This document shows positions 32,936-42,857 of a DNA stretch of 45,809 bases, one piece after another. Below the pieces are notes generated by a model. The model searched no databases. It was not told the origin of the DNA and saw nothing but the letters and a program-made list of their open reading frames with translations. Source of the DNA: Paenochrobactrum gallinarii (GTDB lineage Bacteria; Pseudomonadota; Alphaproteobacteria; Rhizobiales; Rhizobiaceae). A program made the position numbers and the translations under genes. Location: positions 1-45,809 of the forward strand of contig NZ_JACIIU010000016.1 of the NCBI RefSeq assembly GCF_014205685.1. The letters are read 5' to 3'. Position 1 is the stretch's first letter, and each line of letters starts with the position of its first letter.

Positions 32936-35151
32936 ACAGCATTCTCCTGTTGCTGTGAGGCTTTGGTTGAGGCGATGCGGTTTTCACGCCGCAACTGGCG
33001 CTGTCCGACCAGTAGCTGGAACACCGTAATCACCACCAGCATCACAACGATAAGCATCGAGGAATAAGCAATCGCCACGCCGAATTCGCCGTTTTCTACC
33101 AGCCCGACAATATAAGATGTCGCCATATTATATTGCGCGCTGACGAGGAAAATAACCGCACTGATTGAAGTGATCGACCGCACAAAGGAATAGACCAGCG
33201 ACGCCGTAATGGCAGGGCGCAACAGTGGCAGAATAACTTTGCGCAAGGTACGCAAGCTGTCTGCGCGCAATGTCAGCGATGCTTCATCAAGGCTGCGGTC
33301 AAGCTGGCTCATCGCGGCAATACCGCCGCGAACGCCCACCGGCATATTGCGGAAGACAAAACAGGCAATCAGCACCAAGGCGGTTCCGGTCATTTCCAGC
33401 GGCGGCAGGTTGAAAGCCATAATATAGCTGACACCTATAACCGTGCCCGGAATGGCAAAGCTCAGCATCAGCGCAAATTCAAACACGCTGCGGCCATAGA
33501 ATTTCTGCCGCACGATCAGATAGGCGGTCAGCATCCCAACAGCGGCCGTCAAAGGTGCGGAAATCAGCGAGATTTCCATGGTTGTCCAGAAAGAATTCCA
33601 CGCAACACCCGTCCATGCAATGCCGTCTTCAGTGATAGCGACCGAGAACGCACGTCGATAATGGTCGATTGTCAGCGTATTATCGAGCCCCCATGTTTTG
33701 ACAAATCCGCCAACGATAATCATGCCGTAAACAACAAGCGTGAAGATAACCCACGGAATGACCAGCGCATAAACGCCGATTTCCAATGATCTGGGCAAAG
33801 CGGCATGCATGCCTGAATCGCCCTTGCCCGTAACGGTGGCAAAATTTTTGCCCGACAACCACATGCGCTGAATAAGAAAAGCACTGAGTGTGAAAATCAG
33901 CAGCACAATTGCCAGAACGGCTGCGCGTGAAGGGTCGGTTTGTGAACCAACAACGGCGAAGAAAATTTCCGTCGACAACACGCCATGACTGCCGCCCAAC
34001 ACCATCGGATTGCCAAAATCAGCCATACTTTCAATGAAACTAATCAGAAAAGCATTGGCAATGCCTGGTGCCATCAATGGCAATGAGACTTGCTGAAATG
34101 TGCGCCAACGGTCGGCACGCAAGGTTTGCGAGGCCTCTTCCATTGAAGGTGAAACACCTTCCACCACGCCAATGAGCACCAAAAACGAAATCGGCGTGAA
34201 AGATAAAACCTGCGCAATCCAGATACCGGTAATGCCATATAACCAACGCCCCGGCTCAATACCAAGAAATGAGGAAACGGCTTGTGTCGCCACACCGGCA
34301 CGGCCAAAAAGCAGGGTCAATGCCAGACCGATCACGAATGGCGGCGTGATGATCGGCAAAATGGTTAAAAGGCGCAGGCCTTTTTTATATGGAAAATTGG
34401 TGCGTGTTGCGAGCAGCGCAAAGGCTAATCCAAGCACAGTAGAACCGCTCGCTGTCATCAGCGCCAGCCATAAAGTGCGCCATGCAACACCGCAGCGGGT
34501 GCCATCAATGACACAGCCAAAACTCCAGATCGACGGATCCTGAATATTGCGGATAAAGCCATCCGGCTTGAATGAACCGTCAAAATCCTGCACCGATCCG
34601 GCAAACATGCTGAAAAGCGGGTAGAAAACAAATACGACAACCAGCACCGACAACATCGAGATGGAGGCCAAGATAAAAGCATCACCTTTCAGCACGCCGC
34701 GCTCGGCCAGACTAAAGGCAAAAATCAAAACAAAACAAATACCGGCAATCACCGCGCCGGCACCAAAAGCGGGCTGCCCATCCGCCAATATGCCAAAGAG
34801 ATTTTCAGTAAACGCCCAGTTCCAGCCGCCAAAGCCAATGGCAAGCCCTTGGAAGGCCAGATATAAAAAGCCCAGCACGCTGAGAAGCGTCAATAAATGA
34901 CTGCGTTTTGATGGCGGCGCTAATAAACGCGCAGCACCACAAAGCGCCATCAGCAAAACAATGCCCCACAGCCAGAAACGGTTATAAGCCAGCAATTGCA
35001 TCATGCCGGAGCCGTGATCCTGATTGTTCAGGAAATCCGACAACCATTTCAAACTAAAGAACCCGCCTTCAATGCGGTACCAGGGCAAAAGGATGAAGCT
35101 TGCCAAAAATACGGCCAGCACAACATCCAGTCTACGGTTTTGCTGCTTCAT
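32932..35151 (-). CDS. ABC transporter permease, fused double-length AfuB/FbpB type
   Basis: A 739-residue inner-membrane protein with two permease halves in one chain, plus a hydrophobic N-terminal region of about five spans. EEA-type coupling loops occur in each half: MEEASQTLRADRWRTFQQVSLPLMAPG and LDEASLTLRADSLRTLRKVILPLLRP. AfuB and FbpB proteins share this duplicated design. The start at 35151 (MKQQNRRLD) is uncertain since no strong ribosome site is seen; an in-frame alternative lies at 35187. It is preceded by a stem-loop after the binding-protein gene, which probably lowers its dose relative to the binding protein. Confidence 0.85.
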   Translation of the reverse strand: MKQQNRRLDVVLAVFLASFILLPWYRIEGGFFSLKWLSDFLNNQDHGSGMMQLLAYNRFWLWGIVLLMALCGAARLLAPPSKRSHLLTLLSVLGFLYLAFQGLAIGFGGWNWAFTENLFGILADGQPAFGAGAVIAGICFVLIFAFSLAERGVLKGDAFILASISMLSVLVVVFVFYPLFSMFAGSVQDFDGSFKPDGFIRNIQDPSIWSFGCVIDGTRCGVAWRTLWLALMTASGSTVLGLAFALLATRTNFPYKKGLRLLTILPIITPPFVIGLALTLLFGRAGVATQAVSSFLGIEPGRWLYGITGIWIAQVLSFTPISFLVLIGVVEGVSPSMEEASQTLRADRWRTFQQVSLPLMAPGIANAFLISFIESMADFGNPMVLGGSHGVLSTEIFFAVVGSQTDPSRAAVLAIVLLIFTLSAFLIQRMWLSGKNFATVTGKGDSGMHAALPRSLEIGVYALVIPWVIFTLVVYGMIIVGGFVKTWGLDNTLTIDHYRRAFSVAITEDGIAWTGVAWNSFWTTMEISLISAPLTAAVGMLTAYLIVRQKFYGRSVFEFALMLSFAIPGTVIGVSYIMAFNLPPLEMTGTALVLIACFVFRNMPVGVRGGIAAMSQLDRSLDEASLTLRADSLRTLRKVILPLLRPAITASLVYSFVRSITSISAVIFLVSAQYNMATSYIVGLVENGEFGVAIAYSSMLIVVMLVVITVFQLLVGQRQLRRENRIASTKASQQQENAV

Positions 35152-35186
35152 TGCGTGCCACGCTTTCTGATTGAGTGAAACCACCA

Positions 35187-35212
35187 ACCGCAGGCCGGTT
35201 TCAGCCTGCGGT
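35187..35212 (-). promoter_or_regulatory. Intraoperonic hairpin between binding-protein and permease genes
   Basis: ACCGCAGGC (35187-35195) pairs perfectly with GCCTGCGGT (35204-35212) around an 8-base loop. Placed just after the binding-protein stop on the minus strand, it would protect that message from 3' decay or cause partial termination. Confidence 0.65.
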
Positions 35213-35230
35213 CAGATTTTTACTGTTCCA

Positions 35231-36256
35231 TCAGTTGGCACTGGCTCCGATTTCACGATCCCAACGCTCCAGAATTTGCTTGCGCTTTTCCGGATCGCCA
35301 TAGGTTTTAAAGTCATAATCAATCAGCTTGATATCTTCAAAACGCGGGGATTCTTTCGGCACTTCCGCATTTTTATTAGAAGGAAGCTGGAATGATTTTG
35401 CATCCTTCATGGTTGATTGCACGTCTGCTTTGAGCGCCCAATCATACCATTTCTTTGCATTTTCCAGATTGCGCGCGCCTTTAATGATCGACATAGAGCC
35501 GATTTCATAACCGGTGCCTTCGCATGGGCCCACGCTCACAATCGGAAACCCTTCCGCCGTCATGGAAACGGCATCATGCATAAACACAATGCCAATGGCA
35601 TTTTCGCCGCGTGCTGCCGATTTAACCGGTGCTGAACCCGACTTGGTATATTGTGAAATATTGGCATTCAGCTTCTTCAAATATTCAAAAGCCTTATCTT
35701 CACCCATAATCTGCACCAGTGTTGCAAGTGCTGTATAGGCGGTGCCGGATGAATTCGGATTGGCCATCTGGATCTCGCCTTTTAAGCCCGGATCCAGCAA
35801 ATCTGCCCAGCATTTTGGCGGTTGCAGGTTTTTCTTGGCCAGCAATTCCGTATTATAGCCCCAGCCAAGCGCACCAGCATAAACGCCAACGGTTCTGAAA
35901 CCTGAGCTTTCTGCCTGTTTAATCGCCCAATCATTCAGCTCGGCCAGCATCGGTGATTTATATTCCAATGTCAGCCCTTCAGAAGCTGCCTGCATATGCG
36001 GATCGCCTGTCCCCGCCCACCAAATATCGGTTTTCGGATTGCGCGCTTCTGCGCGCACTTTGGCGTAAGTCTCGCCCGATGAAAGGCGAACCATATTCAC
36101 CTGAATATTGGTTTCTTTTTCAAACATATTTTTCATCTGCTCGCAAAGGACCACATCGGCCGAGCAAATGAGATTAAGATTGCCTTCCGCTTGCGCAGAA
36201 TACGCAAACATTGAGGCTCCGGCTGCTAAAGTCGCCACCAAAACTGTTGAACGCAT
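35231..36256 (-). CDS. Periplasmic binding protein, AfuA-like (sugar phosphate) of the Fe3+-type family
   Basis: A 341-residue family 1 binding protein starting at 36256 with GGGAGGA upstream. Residues 1-23 are a signal peptide ending AYSAQA-EG. LNLICSADVVLCEQMKNMFEKETNIQVNMVRLSSGETYAKVRAEARNPKTDIWWAGTGDPH is the family opening. His227, Asp228 and Glu251 of the precursor occupy the places and the 24-residue spacing I recall for the AfuA sugar-phosphate residues His205, Asp206 and Glu229. The paired tyrosines that bind ferric iron in FbpA-type proteins are not evident. Together with the linked phosphatase, hexose or related phosphate uptake is favoured over iron. This is inference from motif and context. 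Confidence 0.8.
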   Translation of the reverse strand: MRSTVLVATLAAGASMFAYSAQAEGNLNLICSADVVLCEQMKNMFEKETNIQVNMVRLSSGETYAKVRAEARNPKTDIWWAGTGDPHMQAASEGLTLEYKSPMLAELNDWAIKQAESSGFRTVGVYAGALGWGYNTELLAKKNLQPPKCWADLLDPGLKGEIQMANPNSSGTAYTALATLVQIMGEDKAFEYLKKLNANISQYTKSGSAPVKSAARGENAIGIVFMHDAVSMTAEGFPIVSVGPCEGTGYEIGSMSIIKGARNLENAKKWYDWALKADVQSTMKDAKSFQLPSNKNAEVPKESPRFEDIKLIDYDFKTYGDPEKRKQILERWDREIGASAN

Positions 36257-36417
36257 GAAATCCTCCCGTTTATACGGCGCCTCCACGCCGCTCGCTTTTA
36301 ACGCGAAACTAAATAGTTGGACTAAATCCGCCGACTGTCAACAGGTGCAAAAGAATAATTCTATTTAATGCATGGAATAGCTCAAAAATTCTAAATCAAA
36401 AAGGTAACAATATATAT
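36257..36417. other. Promoter region of the afuABC-like operon
   Basis: Short AT-rich control region. AATTCTATTT at 36357-36366 shares nine bases (ATTCTATTT) with the candidate IolR sites of iolG and iolC, and AGAATAATTCT forms a small palindrome. Whether IolR acts here is only a suggestion. Confidence 0.3.
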
Positions 36418-36449
36418 AAGCTGGCGGGACGCATAGGTTCCGCCAGCTT
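36418..36449 (-). terminator. Terminator of the ugp operon
   Basis: AAGCTGGCGG (36418-36427) and CCGCCAGCTT (36440-36449) form a perfect 10-bp stem with a 12-base loop, 62 bp after the ugpC stop on the minus strand. Confidence 0.8.
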
Positions 36450-36510
36450 TAAATCACTACATGCCCCCCATTGGTCTGCAAGAATGCAAAAGGGGCTTAA
36501 TAATTGAATT

Positions 36511-37572
36511 TTAAAGATTTATCCGCTGACCATCACGATCAAAAAGATGGATATTTTCCGCTTCCGCACCAATGTGGATCATATCACCAACATTCATACG
36601 GCTGCGCCCGGCAACGCGGAAAATAAAGCTCACATCATCATTCAGATGGCTGTGAATATAGCTTTCCGCCCCCACCAATTCGATTGCATCGACATGGACT
36701 TGCGTTTTAAAGGCCGGTTGAGCATGGTCTTCAACCACAACCACATCTTCGGGACGCACGCCAATAGTGTGAATGTCGCGCAGCAACGCTTCATTGGCGC
36801 TTAAATTCAGGCTGTAATTGCTGTTGCCGACCTGATCGAGCGCCAGCAAGTTCATTGAAGGCGAGCCGATAAAGGTTGCCACAAAAGTGGTTGCCGGTTT
36901 TTCGTAAAGCTCAATCGGCGTGCCAACCTGCTCGATGCGCCCGCCATTGAGCACCACCAGCCTGTCGGCAAGGGTCATGGCCTCCATCTGGTCATGGGTC
37001 ACATAAACGCTTGTTGTAGCAAGGGAGCGCTGCAAGCGTTTGATTTCTACGCGCATCTGCACGCGCAATTTCGCGTCCAGATTAGAAAGCGGTTCATCAA
37101 ACAAAAATGCTGCCGGTTCACGCACAATTGCCCGCCCCATCGCCACACGCTGACGCTGGCCACCGGAAAGCTGACGCGGTTTGCGATCAAGGAAATCATA
37201 AATTTCCAGTGACTTTGCAGCTGCCTCGATGCGACGATCAATTTCGGCTTTCGGCGTTTTACGGTTCTTGAGGCCGTAAGCCAGATTTTCACGCACCGTC
37301 ATATGCGGATAAAGCGCATAATTCTGAAACACCATGGCAATATCACGCTCAGACGGCTCAATATCATTCACCACACGCTCGCTAATGGAAATCGTGCCGC
37401 CGGTGATGCTTTCAAGCCCCGCAATCATGCGCAAAAGTGTCGATTTTCCGCAACCAGACGGGCCGACCAGCACCAGAAACTCGCCGTCATCAATGGTCAG
37501 TGAAACGCCTTTGATAACATCATTTTTGCCATCATAGGATTTGCGCACATTATCGAGAATAATTTTACTCAT
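36511..37572 (-). CDS. ugpC: Glycerol-3-phosphate ABC importer ATP-binding protein
   Basis: A 353-residue MalK/UgpC-type ATPase. Walker A is [20 protein letters not shown], the Q-loop [22 protein letters not shown], the signature [19 protein letters not shown], Walker [17 protein letters not shown] and the switch His in [16 protein letters not shown]. Residues ~240-353 form the TOBE/OB regulatory part ([30 protein letters not shown]). The start overlaps the ugpE stop as TAATG. It is the last gene of ugpBAEC and drives uptake of sn-glycerol-3-phosphate or its diesters. Confidence 0.9.
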   Translation of the reverse strand: MSKIILDNVRKSYDGKNDVIKGVSLTIDDGEFLVLVGPSGCGKSTLLRMIAGLESITGGTISISERVVNDIEPSERDIAMVFQNYALYPHMTVRENLAYGLKNRKTPKAEIDRRIEAAAKSLEIYDFLDRKPRQLSGGQRQRVAMGRAIVREPAAFLFDEPLSNLDAKLRVQMRVEIKRLQRSLATTSVYVTHDQMEAMTLADRLVVLNGGRIEQVGTPIELYEKPATTFVATFIGSPSMNLLALDQVGNSNYSLNLSANEALLRDIHTIGVRPEDVVVVEDHAQPAFKTQVHVDAIELVGAESYIHSHLNDDVSFIFRVAGRSRMNVGDMIHIGAEAENIHLFDRDGQRINL

Positions 37573-38420
37573 TATTTTTCCGTTTCAACCAGACCTTTGA
37601 CGAACCAACGCTGCATCAGCACCACCACGAGGATGGGCGGCAGGATCGCCAGAATTGCTGTAACCATGACGTAATTCCATGGTGTGGAAGCATCGGCAAA
37701 ATCGACCATACGTCGTAAACCGATAATGATTGTGTTCATCTTGGCATCATTGGTAACAAGGAGCGGCCACAAATATTGCGTCCAGCCATAGATGAACAGG
37801 ATGACAAAAAGTGCTGCGATATTTGTTTTGGAAAGCGGTAGCAAAATATCGCGCATGAAGCGCCAAGGCCCGGCATTATCAATGCGTGCAGCCTCCACCA
37901 ATTCGCCCGGAATGGTCAGGAAAAACTGGCGGAACAGGAATGTCGCTGTCGCTGATGCAATCAATGGCAGTGTCAAACCGGCATAGGTATCGATCATGCC
38001 CAGGTCGACAATCACCTTATAGGTCGGCAAAATGCGCACTTCTACCGGCAGCATCAGGGTGACAAAGATCATCCAGAAAAACACCATACGAAAGCGGAAC
38101 CGGAAGAACACAATCGCAAAAGCTGACAAGAACGAAACGATAATCTTACCGACGGCAATGACCATCGAAACTACAAATGTGTTCCACAGCAGGCGTTCAA
38201 GGCTGACACCAACAACGCGCTCTACACCGCCGAAAATGGCCGATTTATAGTTTTCCACCAAGTGATCGCCCGGCAACAACGACATAGGTGCACGGATGAT
38301 TTCAATCGAACTCATTGATGAGGCGATAAAGGTATAATAAATCGGAAAAGCAACGATAATTATCCCTACGATCAGGATCAAATGCCCGATCAAGCTGGAT
38401 AGCGGACGTTTTTCAATCAT
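37572..38420 (-). CDS. ugpE: Glycerol-3-phosphate ABC importer permease UgpE
   Basis: A 282-residue MalG-type inner-membrane permease with six predicted spans. The coupling loop is [34 protein letters not shown], with an EAA motif, and [28 protein letters not shown] is a UgpE landmark. It ends on the first base of the ugpC start and follows ugpA by 15 bp. It pairs with UgpA to form the channel. The assignment rests on these motifs and the complete ugpBAEC order. Confidence 0.92.
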   Translation of the reverse strand: MIEKRPLSSLIGHLILIVGIIIVAFPIYYTFIASSMSSIEIIRAPMSLLPGDHLVENYKSAIFGGVERVVGVSLERLLWNTFVVSMVIAVGKIIVSFLSAFAIVFFRFRFRMVFFWMIFVTLMLPVEVRILPTYKVIVDLGMIDTYAGLTLPLIASATATFLFRQFFLTIPGELVEAARIDNAGPWRFMRDILLPLSKTNIAALFVILFIYGWTQYLWPLLVTNDAKMNTIIIGLRRMVDFADASTPWNYVMVTAILAILPPILVVVLMQRWFVKGLVETEK

Positions 38421-38435
38421 ATCAACCGCCTCCTT

Positions 38436-39317
38436 TTAAGAATAATGCACGCGCTTCTCAATGAAGCGGAATTGAATTGCAGTCAAAGCGATGACGATCA
38501 CCATCAAAATCACCGATTGTGCCGCTGAGGTGCCAAGGCTCAAATTGACGAAACCATCGTTATAAACCTTATAAACCAGCGTTTCAGTGGCTTTGGCAGG
38601 CCCGCCGCCGGTGACAGAATGGATGATGCCGAAAGTGTCGAAGAAAGCGTAAACAATATTGACCACCATCAGGAAGAAGGTTGTCGGTGCCAAAAGCGGG
38701 AACACAATTGTCCAGAAGCGGCGCGCTCCCCTCGCCCCGTCAATAGCTGCGGCTTCAATCAAAGATTTTGGAATGGCCTGAAGGCCGGCAACAAAGAACA
38801 GGAAATTATAACTGATCTGTTTCCATGCAGCTGCAACCACAATCAGCCCCATTGCCTGATCGCCATTCAAAAGCGGATCCCAATAAATACCGTTTTTGCG
38901 CAGTAAATAAGCCAGCGTTCCCATCGCCGGATTAAACATGAACAGCCATAACATACCGGCAACAGCAGGTGCCACGGCATAAGGCCAGATCAGCAAAGTG
39001 CGGTAAAAGGTTTGCCCTTTAACAACTTTATCAACGGCAGTAGCGAGCAACAAGGCTGCACCCATCGCCAACAAAGTTGTCAGCACATTGAAAATAATCG
39101 TTATTTTAAAAGAGTGCAGATAGTTCGGATCAGAAAGCACCAACTGAAAATTGGCTAGCCCGACAAAAGTGCTGCGTAATCCGAAAGGATCCTCGCGCAT
39201 AAGCGACTGGTAAATCGCCTGACTGGCTGGCCAGAAGAAGAAAATAACGGTTAAAATAATTTGTGGTGCCACCAGCACATAGGGCAGAACCTTATTGGGA
39301 AAGGCAACTTTCTGCAC
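38436..39317 (-). CDS. ugpA: Glycerol-3-phosphate ABC importer permease UgpA
   Basis: A 293-residue MalF-type inner-membrane permease with six spans. [49 protein letters not shown] and [34 protein letters not shown], with its EAA loop, are typical of Ugp[29 protein letters not shown] is also characteristic. It lies downstream of ugpB after a hairpin (39338-39369) and before ugpE. Confidence 0.92.
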   Translation of the reverse strand: MQKVAFPNKVLPYVLVAPQIILTVIFFFWPASQAIYQSLMREDPFGLRSTFVGLANFQLVLSDPNYLHSFKITIIFNVLTTLLAMGAALLLATAVDKVVKGQTFYRTLLIWPYAVAPAVAGMLWLFMFNPAMGTLAYLLRKNGIYWDPLLNGDQAMGLIVVAAAWKQISYNFLFFVAGLQAIPKSLIEAAAIDGARGARRFWTIVFPLLAPTTFFLMVVNIVYAFFDTFGIIHSVTGGGPAKATETLVYKVYNDGFVNLSLGTSAAQSVILMVIVIALTAIQFRFIEKRVHYS

Positions 39318-39337
39318 GGTATCTCCTTTAAATAAGA

Positions 39338-39369
39338 CTGCCGCCGGTTTTTTTTAAAACAGGCGGCAG
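39338..39369 (-). promoter_or_regulatory. Intraoperonic hairpin between ugpB and ugpA
   Basis: CTGCCGCC (39338-39345) pairs with GGCGGCAG (39362-39369) around a 16-base A/T-rich loop. Located right after the ugpB stop, it could stabilise ugpB mRNA or reduce read-through to ugpA. Confidence 0.6.
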
Positions 39370-39389
39370 AAGCTCAGAGATGAAGCATT

Positions 39390-40694
39390 TTAGCGAATTG
39401 CTTCCGCAATTGCTGCATCACCACGCTTGACGGCTTTATCCAAAGCGGTTTGTGCATCCTGATTGCCAGCCAGCATGGCTTCAAACTCTTCATTCAGGAT
39501 GTCACGCACCTGCGGCAGGTTGACAAGACGAACACCTTTGGAGTTTTCAGTTGGCTCACGGCCCATCATCTGCAGAATTGGTGTTTCACGTGCAGGGTTC
39601 TTTTCATAGAATCCTGAATCCTTGGTTGCTTTGTAAGCTTCCATTGTCACAGGCAAATAGCCGGAAACTTCATGCAGTTTCTGCTGGATTTTGGTCTGAG
39701 ACAAGAAGTTGAAGAACTCAGCAACACCCTTATACTGGTCGTCGCTCAAGCCTGCAAAAACCCAAAGACTTGCTCCGCCCGGAATAGTATTTTGCGGACC
39801 TTTGCCTTCATAATAAGGCAACTGGCCGATACCGTAATTGATGCCGGACTTGATCACATCACCCAAACCACCTGATGATTCAGTCATGATCGCACATTCA
39901 CCGGAAAGGAAGAGGTTTTTGGCTTCCGAAGTGCGGCCGCCATAACGGAACACGCCTTCCTTGGCCAAGTCAGCAATTGCCTGGAAATGGCTGACAAACG
40001 GCTCTTTATTAATTGCCAGTTTGACGTCATTGCCGCCAAGACCATTTTCATTGCTACCATAAGAAACATTGTTCCATGCAGCAAAGTTTTCAGTCTGAAT
40101 CCATGTCAGCCAAGTGGAAGTGAAGCCACATTCTGCAGCACCGCTTGATTTGATCTTTTTCGCAGCTTCAAAAACTTCCGGCCATGTCTTTGGCGGGTTT
40201 TCTGCATCAAGTCCAGCTTTGGTGAAAGCGTCTTTATTATAATAAAGCACTGGCGAAGATGAGTTATAAGGGAAAGACAGCATGGTGCCGTCCGGCTTGG
40301 AATAATAAGCCGTAATACCAGAAAGATAAGCGGATTTATCGAATTTATAGCCGCCTTTTTCCAAAGCATCCGCTACAGGCATGACAGCACCTTCCGCCGC
40401 CATCATCACACCACTGCCAGCATCAAAAACCTGCAAAATAGCTGGTGACTGCTTGGCACGGAATGCAGCAATACCTGCATTCAAGGTTTCAGGGTAGCTG
40501 CCTTTATAAACCGGAACAACCTTATATTCGCTCTGGCTTTCATTGAACTCTTTAGCCAGTTCATTGACTACTTCGTTGTTGGCACCGGCCATTGCGTGCC
40601 ACCAAGCCAATTCGGTCTGTGCCAGAACGGGTGCGGTCAGTGCAAGCCCCAGAAGTCCGGTAAGAATTGTCGTTGTCATCAATCGGGTATGCAT
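39390..40694 (-). CDS. ugpB: Glycerol-3-phosphate periplasmic binding protein
   Basis: A 434-residue family 1 binding protein starting at 40694, where GGAGGGAAG precedes the ATG; the frame opens further up without homology. Residues 1-26 form a signal peptide (MHTRLMTTTILTGLLGLALT-APVLAQ). ELAWWHAMAGANNEVVNELAKEFNESQSEYKVVPVYKGSYPETLNAGIAAFRAKQSPAILQVFDAG is almost diagnostic of UgpB. GGLGDVIKSGINYGIGQLPYYEG and IPGGASLWVFAG are later landmarks. It captures sn-glycerol-3-phosphate and glycerophosphodiesters. It is the first gene of the operon; no clear Pho box was seen upstream. Confidence 0.92.
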   Translation of the reverse strand: MHTRLMTTTILTGLLGLALTAPVLAQTELAWWHAMAGANNEVVNELAKEFNESQSEYKVVPVYKGSYPETLNAGIAAFRAKQSPAILQVFDAGSGVMMAAEGAVMPVADALEKGGYKFDKSAYLSGITAYYSKPDGTMLSFPYNSSSPVLYYNKDAFTKAGLDAENPPKTWPEVFEAAKKIKSSGAAECGFTSTWLTWIQTENFAAWNNVSYGSNENGLGGNDVKLAINKEPFVSHFQAIADLAKEGVFRYGGRTSEAKNLFLSGECAIMTESSGGLGDVIKSGINYGIGQLPYYEGKGPQNTIPGGASLWVFAGLSDDQYKGVAEFFNFLSQTKIQQKLHEVSGYLPVTMEAYKATKDSGFYEKNPARETPILQMMGREPTENSKGVRLVNLPQVRDILNEEFEAMLAGNQDAQTALDKAVKRGDAAIAEAIR

Positions 40695-40830
40695 ATCTTC
40701 CCTCCAAAAGGTCAGTTGGCGATCACTAAAAGCTCTAAGCAAGAGCCACATTCATGCACGTGAACAACACCAATCAATATGAGTCACTGGCCGGATTACA
40801 CGAACACTGACTGCCTCCATAACTCCTCAT

Positions 40831-40857
40831 TACGAAAGCTATACGAATTCATACGAA
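40831..40857. repeat. Three phased TACGAA repeats upstream of ugpB
   Basis: TACGAA occurs at 40831-40836, 40842-40847 and 40852-40857, spaced 11 and 10 bp, thus on one face of the helix, about 140-160 bp before the ugpB start codon. Such spacing is typical of direct-repeat activator sites. The sequence does not match the known Pho box. Confidence 0.4.
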
Positions 40858-41325
40858 AAAAAGCGAAAATACAATAGGCAATTATATCAATAGGAGCTGA
40901 AAGTGAAATGGATCAATTTAAAATTTTGGGTAGATAATTATAAATAATTAATATTATCAATGACTTATTTAATTGCCACTATAAGATCAGACAACGAATG
41001 ATACCTATAATTTTCTCGCAAAATTTATGTGGAATTCAAATTTTATTCTCTAAATGAAAGACAATCACAGTTTCCAGAATTAAGCAGAGATATCAAGAAC
41101 CGCATGTCTCATGCATTTTATCTCACATAAGACTTTGAAAGTTGCACCAAACAATTGATCTGGTCAATTTAATAAGATTGGTAGGGAATATACAAATTCA
41201 ATCATGCTAGATGGGCACAGATTTTGTGTCATTTGTAAAATAGAAACTGATAAATTCTCCCAAGCACGTTTTATAAATCCCAAAGAACCTTCGGGCAAAG
41301 AATCGTATAAAGCTATGCGATTTTC
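40858..41325. other. AT-rich intergenic stretch, no gene seen
   Basis: About 470 bp of AT-rich sequence with stops in all frames. A GGAGC before an ATG at 40912 gives only nine codons. It marks the border between the intact ugp operon and the degraded segment to the right. Confidence 0.5.
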
Positions 41326-41665
41326 TTGAATTTTATACCGAGGTATTCATGTCTACTTCTGAAATCGGCCTGCAAGCGCAGTCTTTCTCGTTGGCATATG
41401 GCTCTTACTTTCACACTGACGGCTGTGGTCTGTCTTGTGATTGAATATTGTTTGTACTTGAACTGGCACCGATCGGGATTTTGGCTGTTGCAGCCAATGA
41501 ATATTTACTCCGTAAAATCCAGCATGAAAGCCCAATACTCATTGCCGGTCTTGATGGCGTTTAGCTCCTTATCAGTCTCTTTGTTATTCGCATTGGCCTA
41601 TGGATTGTCCTGGACGTTGGTGCATGGATGCGCTTTTGGTCAGAATCCGCAGTTTGCTGTTAGTT
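41326..41665 (+). pseudogene. Truncated hydrophobic protein of unknown function, cut by the IS5 remnant
   Basis: One frame encodes a hydrophobic protein with two or three likely membrane spans (ALTFTLTAVVCLVIEYCLYL, SGFWLLQPM, LPVLMAFSSLSVSLLFALAYGLSW). The good start, an ATG at 41349 with GAGG upstream, belongs to another frame (MSTSEIGLQAQ...) that stops after 31 codons, so a frameshift near 41400 is likely. The C-terminal end runs into IS5-derived sequence near 41650. No family is recognised. It is probably a membrane-protein gene interrupted by the IS. Confidence 0.4.
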
Positions 41666-42700
41666 TTATGCGGTTGTTTCTGTGACGCGGACGGAATTCG
41701 GGCGTGCACGGTTAAGCATTCGGTTGAGAATGCGACACCCAAGTATAACTTCGGTTTTCTGATTGGCTAATTTGCGTGAGCGCAGCCGGTTGCCAATAAT
41801 GGATTTGTAACGGCCCATTGATGTCTCTGCTTTGGCCCGTCTACCATAACCGGTGATGCTCTGCCAACGCATTCGGCCATGGTGTGCGATTGCGTTTGTG
41901 TGCCAGTTACGCTGATCGGATGGGCCATGATGCTTGTTCTGGGGTTTCCGCATTCGCGGTGGAATGATAATACTGGCAACGGTACTATGCCGACGTGCAG
42001 CTTGATATGTCTCGTCACTGTCATAGGCACCATCACCAGTGAAACTGGTGATGGGTATGTCAATTTGCTCAAGCAGTGCTTCAAGCTGGCTGATGTCACT
42101 TATGCTTTGATCGGTGAGAACCTCTGCAAGGATTTCGCCAGTGTCGGCATCCACAGCAAGATGCAGTTTGTGCCATTGTCTGCGGGCTTTAACCCCATGT
42201 TTTTCCTCAAGCCGCTGACCCGCGCCACAGATCTTCAGACCTGTGCTGCCGATGAGAACATGGACTGCCCGCTGTCTGCTTTCCCCTGGTTGTGACGTGC
42301 CATTCTGCAAACCGAAAGAGTTGTGCAACGTCTACTCAATGTCGTGTGATCCGGCACCGAAAGATCGACACGCAACAGTTTGAACAAAGAGGCCATCAGC
42401 CCTTCAGTTTGGCGCAAGGGCTGATGAAAGACTATGCCACACATCAGGGCAGTTTCGATCGCCAGATCGGAGTAGCGCAGTTAGCCACCCGGTGTCGTAA
42501 GCCGAGGGGCATAACAGCCAGAAACCGCCTCATCACTCATCCAGAGCGTGATGCTGCCACGCTGGCGCAAGCCGGCTTCATATTGGGCCCAATTGCTAAT
42601 CCGGTATTTCTATTTGGGGATCTTATGGCGATGAGCTGCATTGTGTTTGAAGGGGATGGGCAGGTTCCAGCTGTGGGCGAAAAGCCACTATAGCGAATTA
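41666..42700 (-). mobile_element. Dead IS5-family (IS903/IS427-like) transposase gene
   Basis: The minus-strand frame shows KYRISNWAQYEAGLRQRGSITLWMSDEA, then an in-frame stop, SDLAIETALMCGIVFHQPLRQTEGLMASLFKLLRVDLSVPDHTTLSRR, a frameshift near 42300, then STGLKICGAG...WHKLHLAVDADTGEI to the stop at 41666. The first catalytic Asp of the DDE triad is changed (IGSTGLK where IDSTGLK is expected), while DGAYDSDE and GRRAKAETSMGRYK keep the second Asp and the Glu. Terminal repeats were not resolved. It cannot transpose by itself. Confidence 0.8.
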
Positions 42701-42857
42701 GGGTAATATTTTCAGTGATGCACTTTGACCCAAAGGGGAGGTAAAGCTGAGCTATGCCCCAAGGGTGGCGACGGCCCTCCCTATAATATGGAATAGATTA
42801 TAACATTAATTAGTGCCAACAAAAATTATAGTTCATATATAATTTTTGGAGGAAGAA

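Noticed and set aside
40695..40830. Pho box before ugpB
   Set aside because: No pair of CTGTCAT-like repeats with 4-bp spacing was found.
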